This document shows, piece by piece, positions 1-6,038 of a DNA stretch of 7,491 bases. The DNA is from JBKJTP01 sp046590195. Its GTDB lineage: Bacteria > Bacteroidota > Ignavibacteria > Palsa-1295. The stretch's first letter is position 1; every line of letters begins with the position of its first letter. Made by a program: the position numbers and the translations under genes. The notes under the pieces were generated by a model. That model was given only the letters and a program-made list of their open reading frames with translations. It searched no databases and was not told the DNA's origin. The stretch spans positions 1 through 7,491 of the forward strand of contig JBKJTP010000159.1 in the NCBI GenBank assembly GCA_046590195.1, given 5' to 3'.

Positions 1-114
1 TACAGCCGGAATATCATTTCGACGGACAGACATAAAGATCGACTGAGCCGAGACAGAGCTTGCTGCAATAATAAACAGCGCTGCGATCGCGATGGTGTTT
101 CGTAATGTTTTCAT
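1..114 (-). CDS. N-terminal fragment of an exported protein (signal peptide), cut by window edge
   Basis: The minus strand reads ATG at 114-112, then 38 open codons to the window edge. The start is Met-Lys-Thr-Leu-Arg, followed by a hydrophobic stretch (about residues 7-20, rich in Ile, Ala, Leu and Phe) and then Ser-Ser-Val-Ser-Ala-Gln-Ser. This is a classical Sec signal peptide with a likely signal peptidase I cut after Ala23. The mature part begins Gln-Ser-Ile-Phe-Met-Ser-Val-Arg-Arg. Too little of the mature protein is present to name a family. It lies 120 bp downstream of the LON gene on the same strand and may have its own promoter (see 154-183), so it need not belong to the isc transcript. 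No Shine-Dalgarno sequence precedes the ATG. The signal peptide is clear; the function is unknown. Confidence 0.75.
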   Translation of the reverse strand, partial: MKTLRNTIAIAALFIIAASSVSAQSIFMSVRRNDIPAV

Positions 115-153
115 AAGACGGGGCAACTAAATGCGAGGCAATGGGTGGGCAAT

Positions 154-183
154 ACTATCCGGGGAACGGGCGGTTTGTGACAA
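154..183 (-). promoter_or_regulatory. possible sigma70-like promoter for the exported-protein gene
   Basis: On the minus strand TTGTCA (183-178, five of six matches to TTGACA) is followed by an 18-bp spacer and GATAGT (159-154, four of six matches to TATAAT). This would give a leader of roughly 30 nt before the ATG at 114. TTTGTGACAAA at 174-184 is also an 11-bp palindrome that overlaps the -35 box and could be a small operator. This is a pattern match only, and the organism's sigma factor consensus may differ. Confidence 0.25.
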
Positions 184-234
184 ATACTCCCGATTTGGGC
201 TCCACTCCCTCCCACAGCAATTGGGGGCCCGTTC

Positions 235-891
235 TCACGGCTTCCTGTTCCAGGTTGGGATATAGCCATCGTTGCGGATGAGATCGCTGATCGTCTCCAT
301 CTCGCGGACCTTCGGCAGCAAGTGTGTCAGGAATTTGTTCAACATCTCCAATCGCTCGTTCTCGCTCACGATCGAAAGCAATGCTTGACGCTGCGGCGCT
401 TCGAGCCCCGACTTCTGTGCGATCATGAAGCTTGGGTACTGACCCTCGACCTTATACATCTCTTCGTCGATCGGGTCGATGCTTCCCTTATACGCGACTT
501 CGGTCAACTCGTTGAAGAGCTCGATCGTCTTCTCGGCGAGTTCTTCGTTGCGGGTCTCAGGTACGTCATCGAGCCAGCGGACAATTGCGAAGGATACCTG
601 GTCGGGTCCGTTCTGTTCGAGTTCGACAACCTCATAACGGCGTTCACCTTCGGTCACAATGTCGACCTTGCCGTCTGGATATTTCTCCGTCACCTCGATG
701 ATCTTCGCCGTGCAGCCGATCGAGTGCAAGCGGTCTTCCTCGATGTAATTAATACCGAATGAGCCACCCTCCTTTACACACTCGTCAATAAGCTTCTTAT
801 ACCGCTCTTCAAAAATGTGAAGCGGCACGCGCGAGTGTGGGAATAGAACTACTCCCAGGGGAAAAAGAGGTATGCGGGTTGTCTCAGCCAT
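235..891 (-). CDS. stand-alone LON substrate-binding-domain protein
   Basis: This 218-residue protein consists of essentially one domain, the Lon N-terminal (LON/PUA-like) fold, without the AAA+ ATPase or Ser-Lys protease parts of Lon. Visible hallmarks are the opening strand IPLFPLGVVLFPHSRVPLHI (residues 7-26) followed by FEERYKKL, then FGINY (45-49), GCTAKI (59-64) and the DGKVDIVTEGERRYEV stretch (73-88). All are typical of this family. The C-terminal half is helical, Glu/Leu-rich and ends PTWNRKP. In Lon this domain binds unfolded substrates; the function of stand-alone copies is not settled. The ATG is 18 nt after the iscX stop, so it probably sits at the distal end of the isc transcript. 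There is no Shine-Dalgarno sequence. Family assignment is firm; a role in Fe-S metabolism is only suggested by position. Confidence 0.88.
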   Translation of the reverse strand: MAETTRIPLFPLGVVLFPHSRVPLHIFEERYKKLIDECVKEGGSFGINYIEEDRLHSIGCTAKIIEVTEKYPDGKVDIVTEGERRYEVVELEQNGPDQVSFAIVRWLDDVPETRNEELAEKTIELFNELTEVAYKGSIDPIDEEMYKVEGQYPSFMIAQKSGLEAPQRQALLSIVSENERLEMLNKFLTHLLPKVREMETISDLIRNDGYIPTWNRKP

Positions 892-909
892 TAATACAAT
901 ATAAGCTCT

Positions 910-1140
910 TTAAGGCTGCTCCTGCTGGAGTTGCTCTGGCTGATTATCCTTCCACTCCTCGTACCATGCCATTTGCACAGCTTCGAGTTTCTTCTCGTTG
1001 GACATAGCGAGGTCGTCCTCGAACTCCTCCAACTCGCCGATCCACTGGCGAAGATCTGTGAAGCGAACAGAGAGCGGATCTCTGTCGGGAAATTTCTCGT
1101 AAAGCGCGATGCCGATATCTTCGAAATCTGTCCAGGTCAT
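910..1140 (-). CDS. iscX: IscX (YfhJ), IscS-binding adaptor of the ISC system
   Basis: The 76-residue acidic protein matches IscX along its length. It shows WTDFEDIG (3-10), ALYEKFPDRDP, SVRFTDLRQWI and LEEFEDDLAMSNEKKLEA, which parallel the E. coli protein (66 residues). Known family role: IscX binds IscS near the PLP/ferredoxin/frataxin site, can bind iron, and modulates cysteine desulfurase activity during cluster assembly in the cytosol. The protein is about ten residues longer than E. coli IscX because of a Gln/Glu-rich tail (DNQPEQLQQEQP). The ATG lies 12 nt after the fdx stop, with LON 18 nt downstream, so the three genes look co-transcribed. There is no Shine-Dalgarno sequence. Identification is very secure despite the small size. 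Confidence 0.95.
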   Translation of the reverse strand: MTWTDFEDIGIALYEKFPDRDPLSVRFTDLRQWIGELEEFEDDLAMSNEKKLEAVQMAWYEEWKDNQPEQLQQEQP

Positions 1141-1152
1141 TAGAGCAATGAG

Positions 1153-1488
1153 TTAGTGTGCGCCTTCGTGGAAGTACTTTGCGATCGCCGGATTCAGCTG
1201 CGGGATCTCGACGACGATATCCTTATCGCCTAACAATTTACATTGACATCCGAGCCGTGAATTAAGCGCAAGTCCTTCTGCCTCATCCAGCTGATCAGCC
1301 TCTTCGTCGTCTTGGTCGGTGAGGTTGTCCATCCCTTCACGCACTTTCACGTGACAGGTAGAGCACGCACAAACGCCGCCGCAATTGTGCTGCAGGTCGA
1401 TATTGTTCGCGAGTGCTACGTCGAGGATGTTGTCACCAACGAGTGCTTCGCAGGTGATATTCATCGGAAGAAACGTGATCTGAGGCAT
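1153..1488 (-). CDS. fdx: ISC-type [2Fe-2S] ferredoxin
   Basis: This is an adrenodoxin-type [2Fe-2S] ferredoxin of the ISC operon, which donates electrons to IscS/IscU during cluster assembly. From the ATG at 1488 the product is 111 residues, the same length as E. coli Fdx, and opens MPQITFLP like that protein. Cluster ligands are C36, C42, C45 (CGGVCACSTC, spacing CX5CX2C) and C81. C40 is the additional conserved non-ligand cysteine of this group. C13 and C83 are further cysteines; C83 falls in GCQC, where E. coli has an alanine. The C-terminus VVEIPQLNPAIAKYFHEGAH keeps the VVEIP strand. An in-frame TTG at 1509 would add seven residues, but the ATG fits the family better. The gene is separated from the superoxide dismutase gene by about 235 bp containing a repeat element, so it may need its own promoter or read-through. 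Confidence 0.96.
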   Translation of the reverse strand: MPQITFLPMNITCEALVGDNILDVALANNIDLQHNCGGVCACSTCHVKVREGMDNLTDQDDEEADQLDEAEGLALNSRLGCQCKLLGDKDIVVEIPQLNPAIAKYFHEGAH

Positions 1489-1528
1489 TGAATAAGAGAG
1501 ACCGATCAAATGGCTGTCATTGCGAGGA

Positions 1529-1566
1529 GCTCACGTTCAGGATCGCCCACGATCCTGAACGTGAGC
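1529..1566. repeat. perfect 17-bp inverted repeat (left hairpin of composite element)
   Basis: GCTCACGTTCAGGATCG (1529-1545) is followed by the four-base loop CCCA and then its exact reverse complement (1550-1566). The weaker outer pair TCATTG (1517-1522) / CAATGA (1569-1574) brackets the hairpin. There is no T-run on either side, so it is not a typical intrinsic terminator. It could shield an mRNA 3' end or mark a transposition unit. Confidence 0.9.
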
Positions 1567-1581
1567 GACAATGAACCACTT

Positions 1582-1608
1582 CAAAAAGCTTCCAGAGGAA
1601 GGTTTTTG
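1582..1608. terminator. A/T-armed hairpin, possible bidirectional terminator after the superoxide dismutase gene
   Basis: The plus strand reads C-AAAAA-G-CTTCC-AGA-GGAAG-G-TTTTT-G. The arms pair over twelve positions with one G/G mismatch around a three-base loop. On the minus strand the same structure has a CTTCC/GGAAG core followed by CTTTTTG. It starts about 115 bp beyond the superoxide dismutase stop at 1724 and could end or attenuate transcription before fdx. The GC core is only five pairs and the T-run belongs to the stem, so efficiency is uncertain. Confidence 0.4.
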
Positions 1609-1659
1609 CATTAGATCATCGCGTCGTCTACTCCGCGGAATCCACGAGGGGATTGCTTC

Positions 1660-1697
1660 GGCCAACGATCAATGCTTGGGGGCATTGATCGTTGGCC
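1660..1697. repeat. perfect 16-bp inverted repeat (right hairpin of composite element)
   Basis: GGCCAACGATCAATGC (1660-1675) is followed by the loop TTGGGG and the exact reverse complement (1682-1697). The stem is unrelated to the left hairpin at 1529-1566, although on the opposite strand both loops contain CCCA or CCCCAA. The last two stem bases overlap the right 13-bp terminal repeat. Confidence 0.9.
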
Positions 1698-1723
1698 TCG
1701 CAATGACATGTAAAGAAAGAATA

Positions 1724-2356
1724 TTAGCGAACGACGTACTTCGTGAAGCGGTCGTTTGCGCGGCCCCAATGGATGCCGTTAATGAAGTTGTCGATGTATG
1801 CTGCGCGCTTCGGGCCATCCTTGTGGTAGTATGCATGCTCGAATACGTCGCAAGCGATGATCGGCACTGCGCCCCATACTGCGCCGTAGTGATGCTCATC
1901 GACGAGCACGTTGCGAAGCTGGCCTGAGCCGAGTGTATCGAATACGAGAACGCCCCAACCCGAAAGCTTCGCTGCAAGCGATGCTGCCTTGAAGTCAGCC
2001 TTCCACGCATCGAACGAGCCAAAGTCCTTCTCGATCTGTGCAAGCAGCGCTGCACCCTGGCTTTGATCGCCGGAGCCACCGAGATTCTCCCAGTAGATCT
2101 CATGCAGGATGTTGCCTGCGTGATTCCATGTCCAGCGGCGCTTGAGTTCGCCGATCTCGGAGTAGTTGCCGTTCGCCTTTGCTGGGTCTGCTGTTTCGAG
2201 CGCTTTCTCGATCTCGTTCAGCTTATCGACGTAGCCCTTGTGGTGCGTATTGTAATGCCAGTCTGTCGTCTCAGCGTCGATGACAGTCGCGAGTAGCTGC
2301 TTTGCTTCTTCATCAGAGTAGGGACGCTGACGCAGCTTGAATTCAAATGCTTTCAT
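1724..2356 (-). CDS. sod: Fe/Mn-family superoxide dismutase, archaeal-like active site
   Basis: The 210-residue enzyme converts superoxide to oxygen and hydrogen peroxide. It has no signal peptide, so it should be cytosolic. By alignment from memory, metal ligands are H34 (in WHYNTHH), H85 (in LHEIYW), D170 and H174 (DVFEHAYY). H38 and Y42 match the substrate-gateway pair. The second-sphere Gln of standard bacterial Mn/Fe enzymes is replaced by H155 (DEHHYG), 15 residues before the Asp ligand. This, with the HEIYW motif (HAIYW in Sulfolobus), resembles archaeal enzymes and a less common bacterial clade. Metal choice (Fe, Mn or cambialistic) cannot be read from sequence. The gene lies between hscA (66 nt upstream) and fdx. 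The ATG lacks a Shine-Dalgarno sequence. Placement suggests protection of Fe-S assembly. Confidence 0.95.
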   Translation of the reverse strand: MKAFEFKLRQRPYSDEEAKQLLATVIDAETTDWHYNTHHKGYVDKLNEIEKALETADPAKANGNYSEIGELKRRWTWNHAGNILHEIYWENLGGSGDQSQGAALLAQIEKDFGSFDAWKADFKAASLAAKLSGWGVLVFDTLGSGQLRNVLVDEHHYGAVWGAVPIIACDVFEHAYYHKDGPKRAAYIDNFINGIHWGRANDRFTKYVVR

Positions 2357-2368
2357 AACTTAGGAGAC

Positions 2369-2389
2369 AAAAAGGCGTTGATAAAACGC
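2369..2389 (-). terminator. weak terminator-like hairpin between hscA and the superoxide dismutase gene
   Basis: On the minus strand GCGTT-TTATC-AACGC (2389-2375) forms a five-pair stem with a five-base loop, followed by CTTTTTG (2374-2368). This looks like a small intrinsic terminator or attenuator 13 nt before the sod ATG. The short stem makes strong termination unlikely. Confidence 0.28.
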
Positions 2390-2406
2390 GGTGTGAGATA
2401 AAACAC
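2380..2406. promoter_or_regulatory. tandem GATAAAAC octamers, possible operator
   Basis: GATAAAAC occurs at 2380-2387 and again at 2397-2404, 17 bp apart. Each copy sits in or across a small dyad (GCGTT/AACGC at 2375-2389 and GTGT/ACAC at 2391-2406). The pair lies in the hscA-sod gap upstream of the sod start. Two identical words with dyads in a 66-bp gap could be a regulator-binding site. They could also be chance, because the word is AT-rich. Confidence 0.25.
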
Positions 2407-2422
2407 TTCTGATGGTTATAAC

Positions 2423-4312
2423 TTAGACCTGTTCAACAGTCTTGCCGGTCAGCGATTCAGCAACCGATGCATTCATGATCTCATGAGCGAGCGGCTCAGT
2501 TGCGTTTTCGAGCGCCTTGATATGCTCATTGATAACATTCGCATCTTCGCTCTGAATGGACTTACGGAGCGCGTACAGTGCATCGATGATCGCTGCGACG
2601 TTGAGCGACTGCAGAACATTTGATGCAATCGCGAGTTGCCCGCGGCGAAGCTGTCCAAGGACCTTCTCTGTCGCATTGAGCAAGCGCTGGCCTTCGGTCT
2701 TCGACTCAGTGATACGGCGAGCCTGGATATCCACGCCTGCATACTCGATCGACTCCTTCAACATGCGCTCAACCTCTTCATCGGTCAGGCCATAAGAAGG
2801 CTTCACTTCGACCTGCTGCTCGATACCCGTGTATGCTTCCTTTGCCGTGACATGCAAGATGCCATCGGCATCGATGAGAAAATTTACTTCTACCTTTGCT
2901 GTACCGGCAGGCAATGGCGGAATGCCCTTCAGCGTGAACTCTGCAAGCTTACGATTATCCTTAACGAAATCGCGCTCGCCTTGATAGACATTGATTTCCA
3001 CACCCGTCTGGTTATCGACGAATGTCGTGTACGTATCTGTCGCTCTTGTCGGGATCGTGGTGTTGCGCGGGATGATCGTTGACATCATGCCGCCTACTGT
3101 CTCGATACCAAGCGAGAGTGGAGTGACATCAAGCAAGAGAATATCCTTGCTGTTGCCAGCCAACACATTTGCCTGGATCGCTGCGCCTAGCGCAACGGTC
3201 TCGTCTGGATTTAGCTCATCGTGCGGCTTGCACTTGAAGATATCCTTTACGAGTGCCTTCACTGAAGGCATCCGCGTTGAGCCACCAACGAGAACGACTT
3301 CATCAATATCATCTGTATCAATGCCAGCGTCCTTGATCGCATCTTCGCAGATCTTGCGTGTGCGCTCGATGATGCCCTTTGAGATCGTTTCTAACTCCTG
3401 ACGCGAGATCTTTCTGCGATACGAGATATCCGACTTCGGGAAGTCGAGCTCGATCATGCAGTTCACATTCGTTGAAAGATCGATCTTCACTTCTTCCGCC
3501 TTCAAGCGGATCAATTGCAGATCCTCAGATGACGCATGGAAATGCGGATTGAGATGCTTGAGCTGCGTCAGGAACATCTCCATCAAACGGCGATCGATGT
3601 CATCGCCGCCGAGATAGGTATCACCACCTGTCGAGAGTACCTCGAAGATGCCATTCGTCAGCTTGAGGATCGAGATATCAAATGTTCCGCCACCAAGATC
3701 ATAAACTGCTACGATCCCCTGCTTGGTCTTATCGAGTCCGTATGCAAGTGCTGCGGCAGTCGGCTCGTTGATGATGCGAAGAACATCGAGCCCTGCTAGG
3801 CGTCCAGCATCTTTTGTTGCATGGCGCTGTGCATCATTGAAGTACGCAGGTACCGTGATGACTGCACGCGCAACTGCTTCACCAAAGTAATCTTCGGCGC
3901 GGCGCTTCAACTCTTTCAGTACAAATGAGGAGAGTTCGATCGGTGTGTACAGCTTGTTGCCGATCTGCACGCGCACGAGACCTTCATCTACTTGCGACAA
4001 TTTGTACGAGAGCAGTCCTGAGTCCTTCTTGACATCCTGATAGGACTTACCCATCAAACGCTTTACGGAATAAACTGTGTGTTCTGCATCCTGTAACGCT
4101 TGCTTCTTCGCCTTGTGGCCGACAGCCATGACGTTGCCGTGATCGTCGATCGTTACGACCGACGGCACGATCCCACCATCAGTACCGGGAATGACCTTCG
4201 CTTCGCCATCTTCCACATAAGCGACAAGCGAATTTGTCGTGCCGAGGTCAATGCCGACGACACGTCCTTGCGGTGAATCTTCCTGACCTGGTAGAGAGAT
4301 CTGAATGGGCAT
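2423..4312 (-). CDS. hscA: HscA, specialised Hsp70 chaperone of Fe-S assembly
   Basis: The 629-residue Hsp70 uses ATP to release the assembled cluster from IscU, with HscB as co-chaperone. All three Hsp70 signatures are present: GIDLGTTNS (20-28), VYDLGGGTFDISIL (203-216) and VVLVGGSTRMPSV (339-351). The interdomain linker is LLLDVTPLSLG (392-402) and the substrate-binding domain follows. HscA rather than DnaK is indicated by the N-terminus MPIQISLPG ahead of the ATPase core, SVKRLMGKS (82-90), VKPSYGLTDEE (503-513) and the end GKTVEQV. The length is near E. coli HscA (616), and the long acidic DnaK C-terminal tail is absent. Its IscU partner in this window carries the LPPVK recognition motif. 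The ATG follows the gmhA stop by 6 nt without a Shine-Dalgarno sequence, so translation may be coupled. Confidence 0.97.
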   Translation of the reverse strand: MPIQISLPGQEDSPQGRVVGIDLGTTNSLVAYVEDGEAKVIPGTDGGIVPSVVTIDDHGNVMAVGHKAKKQALQDAEHTVYSVKRLMGKSYQDVKKDSGLLSYKLSQVDEGLVRVQIGNKLYTPIELSSFVLKELKRRAEDYFGEAVARAVITVPAYFNDAQRHATKDAGRLAGLDVLRIINEPTAAALAYGLDKTKQGIVAVYDLGGGTFDISILKLTNGIFEVLSTGGDTYLGGDDIDRRLMEMFLTQLKHLNPHFHASSEDLQLIRLKAEEVKIDLSTNVNCMIELDFPKSDISYRRKISRQELETISKGIIERTRKICEDAIKDAGIDTDDIDEVVLVGGSTRMPSVKALVKDIFKCKPHDELNPDETVALGAAIQANVLAGNSKDILLLDVTPLSLGIETVGGMMSTIIPRNTTIPTRATDTYTTFVDNQTGVEINVYQGERDFVKDNRKLAEFTLKGIPPLPAGTAKVEVNFLIDADGILHVTAKEAYTGIEQQVEVKPSYGLTDEEVERMLKESIEYAGVDIQARRITESKTEGQRLLNATEKVLGQLRRGQLAIASNVLQSLNVAAIIDALYALRKSIQSEDANVINEHIKALENATEPLAHEIMNASVAESLTGKTVEQV

Positions 4313-4318
4313 ATTGGT

Positions 4319-4921
4319 TTACGCGAGTGCGGCTTCTTCGTAGAGGTGCGGGAAGAGGCGGCGCTCCGTGCACTCAATAGCGATGTGGATGATCTTGATG
4401 TGTAATTCTTGGATACGATCGCTCGTGTTCCCTGGTGCGATGATGGCGAGATCGCAAAGATCCTTGATGGCGCCACCAGTTTTGCCTAGCAATCCGACAA
4501 CTTTCATGCCCTTAGCTTTCGCGGCCTGCGCTGCTAAGACGAGGTTTTGGCTATTGCCAGAGGTTGTTATTGCGAGAAAGACATCGTTCTTGCGGCCAAA
4601 TGCCTGCACCATGCGCTCGAAGACGTGGTCGAAACCGTAGTCATTCGACGTGCACGACATGTGCGAGACATCGCTGAACGCAAGCGCAGGTACGGGCTCG
4701 CGGTCCTTGCGGTAGCGTCCGGTCCATTCTTCCGCGAAGTGCATCGCGTCGCAATGCGAACCGCCGTTACCAGCAGAATACACGCGGCCGTCGTTGTTGA
4801 ATGACTCGGTGAGCAGGACGACGAATTGATCAATGAGTGCGATGTTCGCGTCGTTCGACATGAACTCACTCAGACACTGCGCTGCTTCTGAAAGAGATGC
4901 TTGTATGTGTTGTCTAGACAC
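4319..4921 (-). CDS. gmhA: GmhA, sedoheptulose-7-phosphate isomerase
   Basis: This 200-residue SIS-domain enzyme converts sedoheptulose 7-phosphate to glycero-manno-heptose 7-phosphate, the first step to ADP- or GDP-heptose for LPS core or other surface glycans. The first 70 residues align with E. coli GmhA without gaps, including AGNGGSHCDAMHFAEE (50-65) and TGRYR (67-71). SDVSH (83-87) and TSGNS (120-124, phosphosugar binding) follow. The metal/catalytic residues are kept: H61 and E65 and, after a one-residue gap, Q171 and H179 in RIQELHIKIIH. This favours true GmhA over the related DnaA-binding protein DiaA, which shares the fold. The start is GTG at 4921, supported by colinearity with E. 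coli; no ATG is nearby and there is no Shine-Dalgarno sequence. Its place between hscB and hscA is unusual. Confidence 0.93.
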   Translation of the reverse strand: MSRQHIQASLSEAAQCLSEFMSNDANIALIDQFVVLLTESFNNDGRVYSAGNGGSHCDAMHFAEEWTGRYRKDREPVPALAFSDVSHMSCTSNDYGFDHVFERMVQAFGRKNDVFLAITTSGNSQNLVLAAQAAKAKGMKVVGLLGKTGGAIKDLCDLAIIAPGNTSDRIQELHIKIIHIAIECTERRLFPHLYEEAALA

Positions 4922-4944
4922 GCCAGAAAAGGTTGAGTTGGCGA

Positions 4945-5562
4945 TCAGTGCTTGATCATTGCGGGCTCACCACGCTGGGCTGCGCCGATAGAAAGTCTTA
5001 GTGTGTGAAGATACGCACGCTCAGCGAGTAGCTTGTTCATCGCTTCGAGTCTCGCTGTGTCTTCTGCCTCAAGTTTGCCAGGCTCAGACATCGGTCCGTT
5101 GCCTTGATCCCACTGTAGTGAGAACGTCTCAAGCTTTGTATCCACTACTTCTGACATCTCCTCGAATTGGTCCGCATACGGCGCCAGATCATTATTGACC
5201 CTCGCGATCGTTCTAGGATCCTTTGAGAACTCCAGCTCCGCCAGCTTCTCTTGCACTTCCATCACTGCCATCAGCAGCGTTGTTGGCACCTGCTTTTGCG
5301 AATCGGCTGTGAGTCCATGGATCGAAAGCAAATGCTTGATCCGCTGATGCGGATCGCGAAGCACGCGGTACGCCTGGTTGATACTGCTGGACTTATCAAG
5401 CGCTTCAGACTTTGCGGATTCTTCAGCCGAAACATGCCTATCCGGATGATACGAACGCTGCAATTCGTGAAAGCGACGCTCGAGCACTGCGGGAAGGGCG
5501 GTCAAGAGCCGCGGAATGCCAAAAGTCTGAAAGTGATCGATCAAAGTGAGGTTGTTCAACAA
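4945..5562 (-). CDS. hscB: HscB, J-domain co-chaperone of HscA
   Basis: HscB binds IscU and delivers it to HscA, stimulating its ATPase. The J-domain covers about residues 8-80: DHFQTFGIPR, the RRFHELQRSYHPD helix with the HPD motif at 39-41, then INQAYRVLRDPHQRIKHLL, which is highly typical of HscB. The C-terminal domain (about 95-150: LMAVMEVQEKLAELE...) matches the IscU-binding three-helix region. At 205 residues it is longer than E. coli HscB (171) because of an extended tail after about residue 150. The start is uncertain. An in-frame TGA lies at 5578-5580 and there is no ATG before the J-domain, so TTG at 5562 (or 5559 or 5547) must serve unless a rarer codon is used. iscA ends 67 nt upstream and gmhA starts 23 nt downstream. 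Confidence 0.93.
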   Translation of the reverse strand: MLNNLTLIDHFQTFGIPRLLTALPAVLERRFHELQRSYHPDRHVSAEESAKSEALDKSSSINQAYRVLRDPHQRIKHLLSIHGLTADSQKQVPTTLLMAVMEVQEKLAELEFSKDPRTIARVNNDLAPYADQFEEMSEVVDTKLETFSLQWDQGNGPMSEPGKLEAEDTARLEAMNKLLAERAYLHTLRLSIGAAQRGEPAMIKH

Positions 5563-5629
5563 ACGAGGTGAGATGGCTCAAGCAATGATCGCACGCCCTC
5601 AAAACGAGAGCGCGCGAATCACGAATTGC

Positions 5630-6034
5630 TTATACTCCGAAGGAGCTGCCGCAACCGCAGGTCTTTGAAGCCTGTGGGTTGTTAAATACGAAACCGCGGC
5701 CATTCAAGCCATCGGTGAAATCGAGGTTCGTACCTGATAGATAGAACAACGACTTTGCATCAACAAAGAGGCGAATGCCTTCCTTCTCGATGATCTTGTC
5801 ACCCTCGCGTGCTTCTGCATCGAAGCCGAGAGAATAAGACAAGCCTGAGCAGCCGCCGCCTTTAACGCCGACACGAAGGCCGTATGTATCAGGGATCTTG
5901 TTCTGCTCCATGATCTTCTTGACCTCTGCCTTTGCCTTTTCGGTAAAGCTGATCTCCTCGTTAAGATTTTGGAACGCCTTCTCTACTGTCGTCTCCTCCA
6001 GTGAAGGCATCGTGTTCATTGTTACTTCTGTCAT
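5630..6034 (-). CDS. iscA: IscA, A-type Fe-S carrier protein
   Basis: A-type carrier that receives clusters from the ISC scaffold and passes them to target apoproteins. The three ligand cysteines are present as GGGCSGLSY (C62) and TCGCGSSF (C126, C128), with the 64-residue spacing seen in E. coli IscA. The hallmark FVDAKSLFYLSGTNLDF and FNNPQA stretches are present. From the ATG at 6034 the protein has 134 residues. The conserved fold begins near ISFTEKA, so there is a non-conserved N-terminal extension of roughly 27 residues. An ATG at 6070 would add 12 more, but 6034 is chosen because AGGAGA precedes it at a good distance. The gene starts 51 nt after the iscU stop. ErpA is the main alternative name, but the isc operon position favours IscA. 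Confidence 0.94.
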   Translation of the reverse strand: MTEVTMNTMPSLEETTVEKAFQNLNEEISFTEKAKAEVKKIMEQNKIPDTYGLRVGVKGGGCSGLSYSLGFDAEAREGDKIIEKEGIRLFVDAKSLFYLSGTNLDFTDGLNGRGFVFNNPQASKTCGCGSSFGV

Positions 6035-6038
6035 TGTC

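Larger units (their letters stand above)
1515..1708. mobile_element. composite palindromic repeat element with 13-bp inverted ends (MITE/REP-like)
   Basis: A 194-bp non-coding block fills most of the gap between fdx and the superoxide dismutase gene. Its ends are perfect inverted repeats, TGTCATTGCGAGG at 1515-1527 and CCTCGCAATGACA at 1696-1708. Inside each end sits a long perfect hairpin (1529-1566 and 1660-1697), and a third hairpin with A/T arms lies between them (1582-1608). Next to the right hairpin is GGGGATTGCTTCG (1648-1660). From memory, the motif pair TCATTGCGAGG / GCAATCC recurs in dispersed intergenic repeats of many unrelated bacteria. No transposase and no clear target-site duplication are visible. 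It is best read as two oppositely oriented units of one non-autonomous repeat family. The mobility label is inference. Confidence 0.7.

Noticed and set aside
197..230. GGGCTCC / GGGGCCC pairing downstream of the LON gene, considered as a terminator
   Set aside because: It has a 20-base loop and a wobble or mismatch, with no T-run after it on the minus strand. The evidence is too weak to call an intrinsic terminator.
322..762. 146-codon open frame on the plus strand across the LON gene
   Set aside because: It is antisense to a clear LON-domain protein. Its translation shows no recognisable domain and mirrors the codon bias of the real gene.
1515..1708. Possibility that the inverted-end element encodes a small RNA or peptide
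   Set aside because: No ribosome binding site with a sensible short frame was seen, nor a clear promoter. The strong symmetry is better explained by a repeat element, though a structured transcript cannot be excluded.
1571..1927. 118-codon plus-strand frame starting inside the repeat element
   Set aside because: It begins in the palindromic element and runs antisense through the end of the superoxide dismutase gene. The second half is a mirror of that gene, with no independent protein signal.
2636..3401. Overlapping plus-strand frames opposite hscA
   Set aside because: They are low-complexity shadows of the hscA coding strand; hscA is intact and conserved over its whole length.
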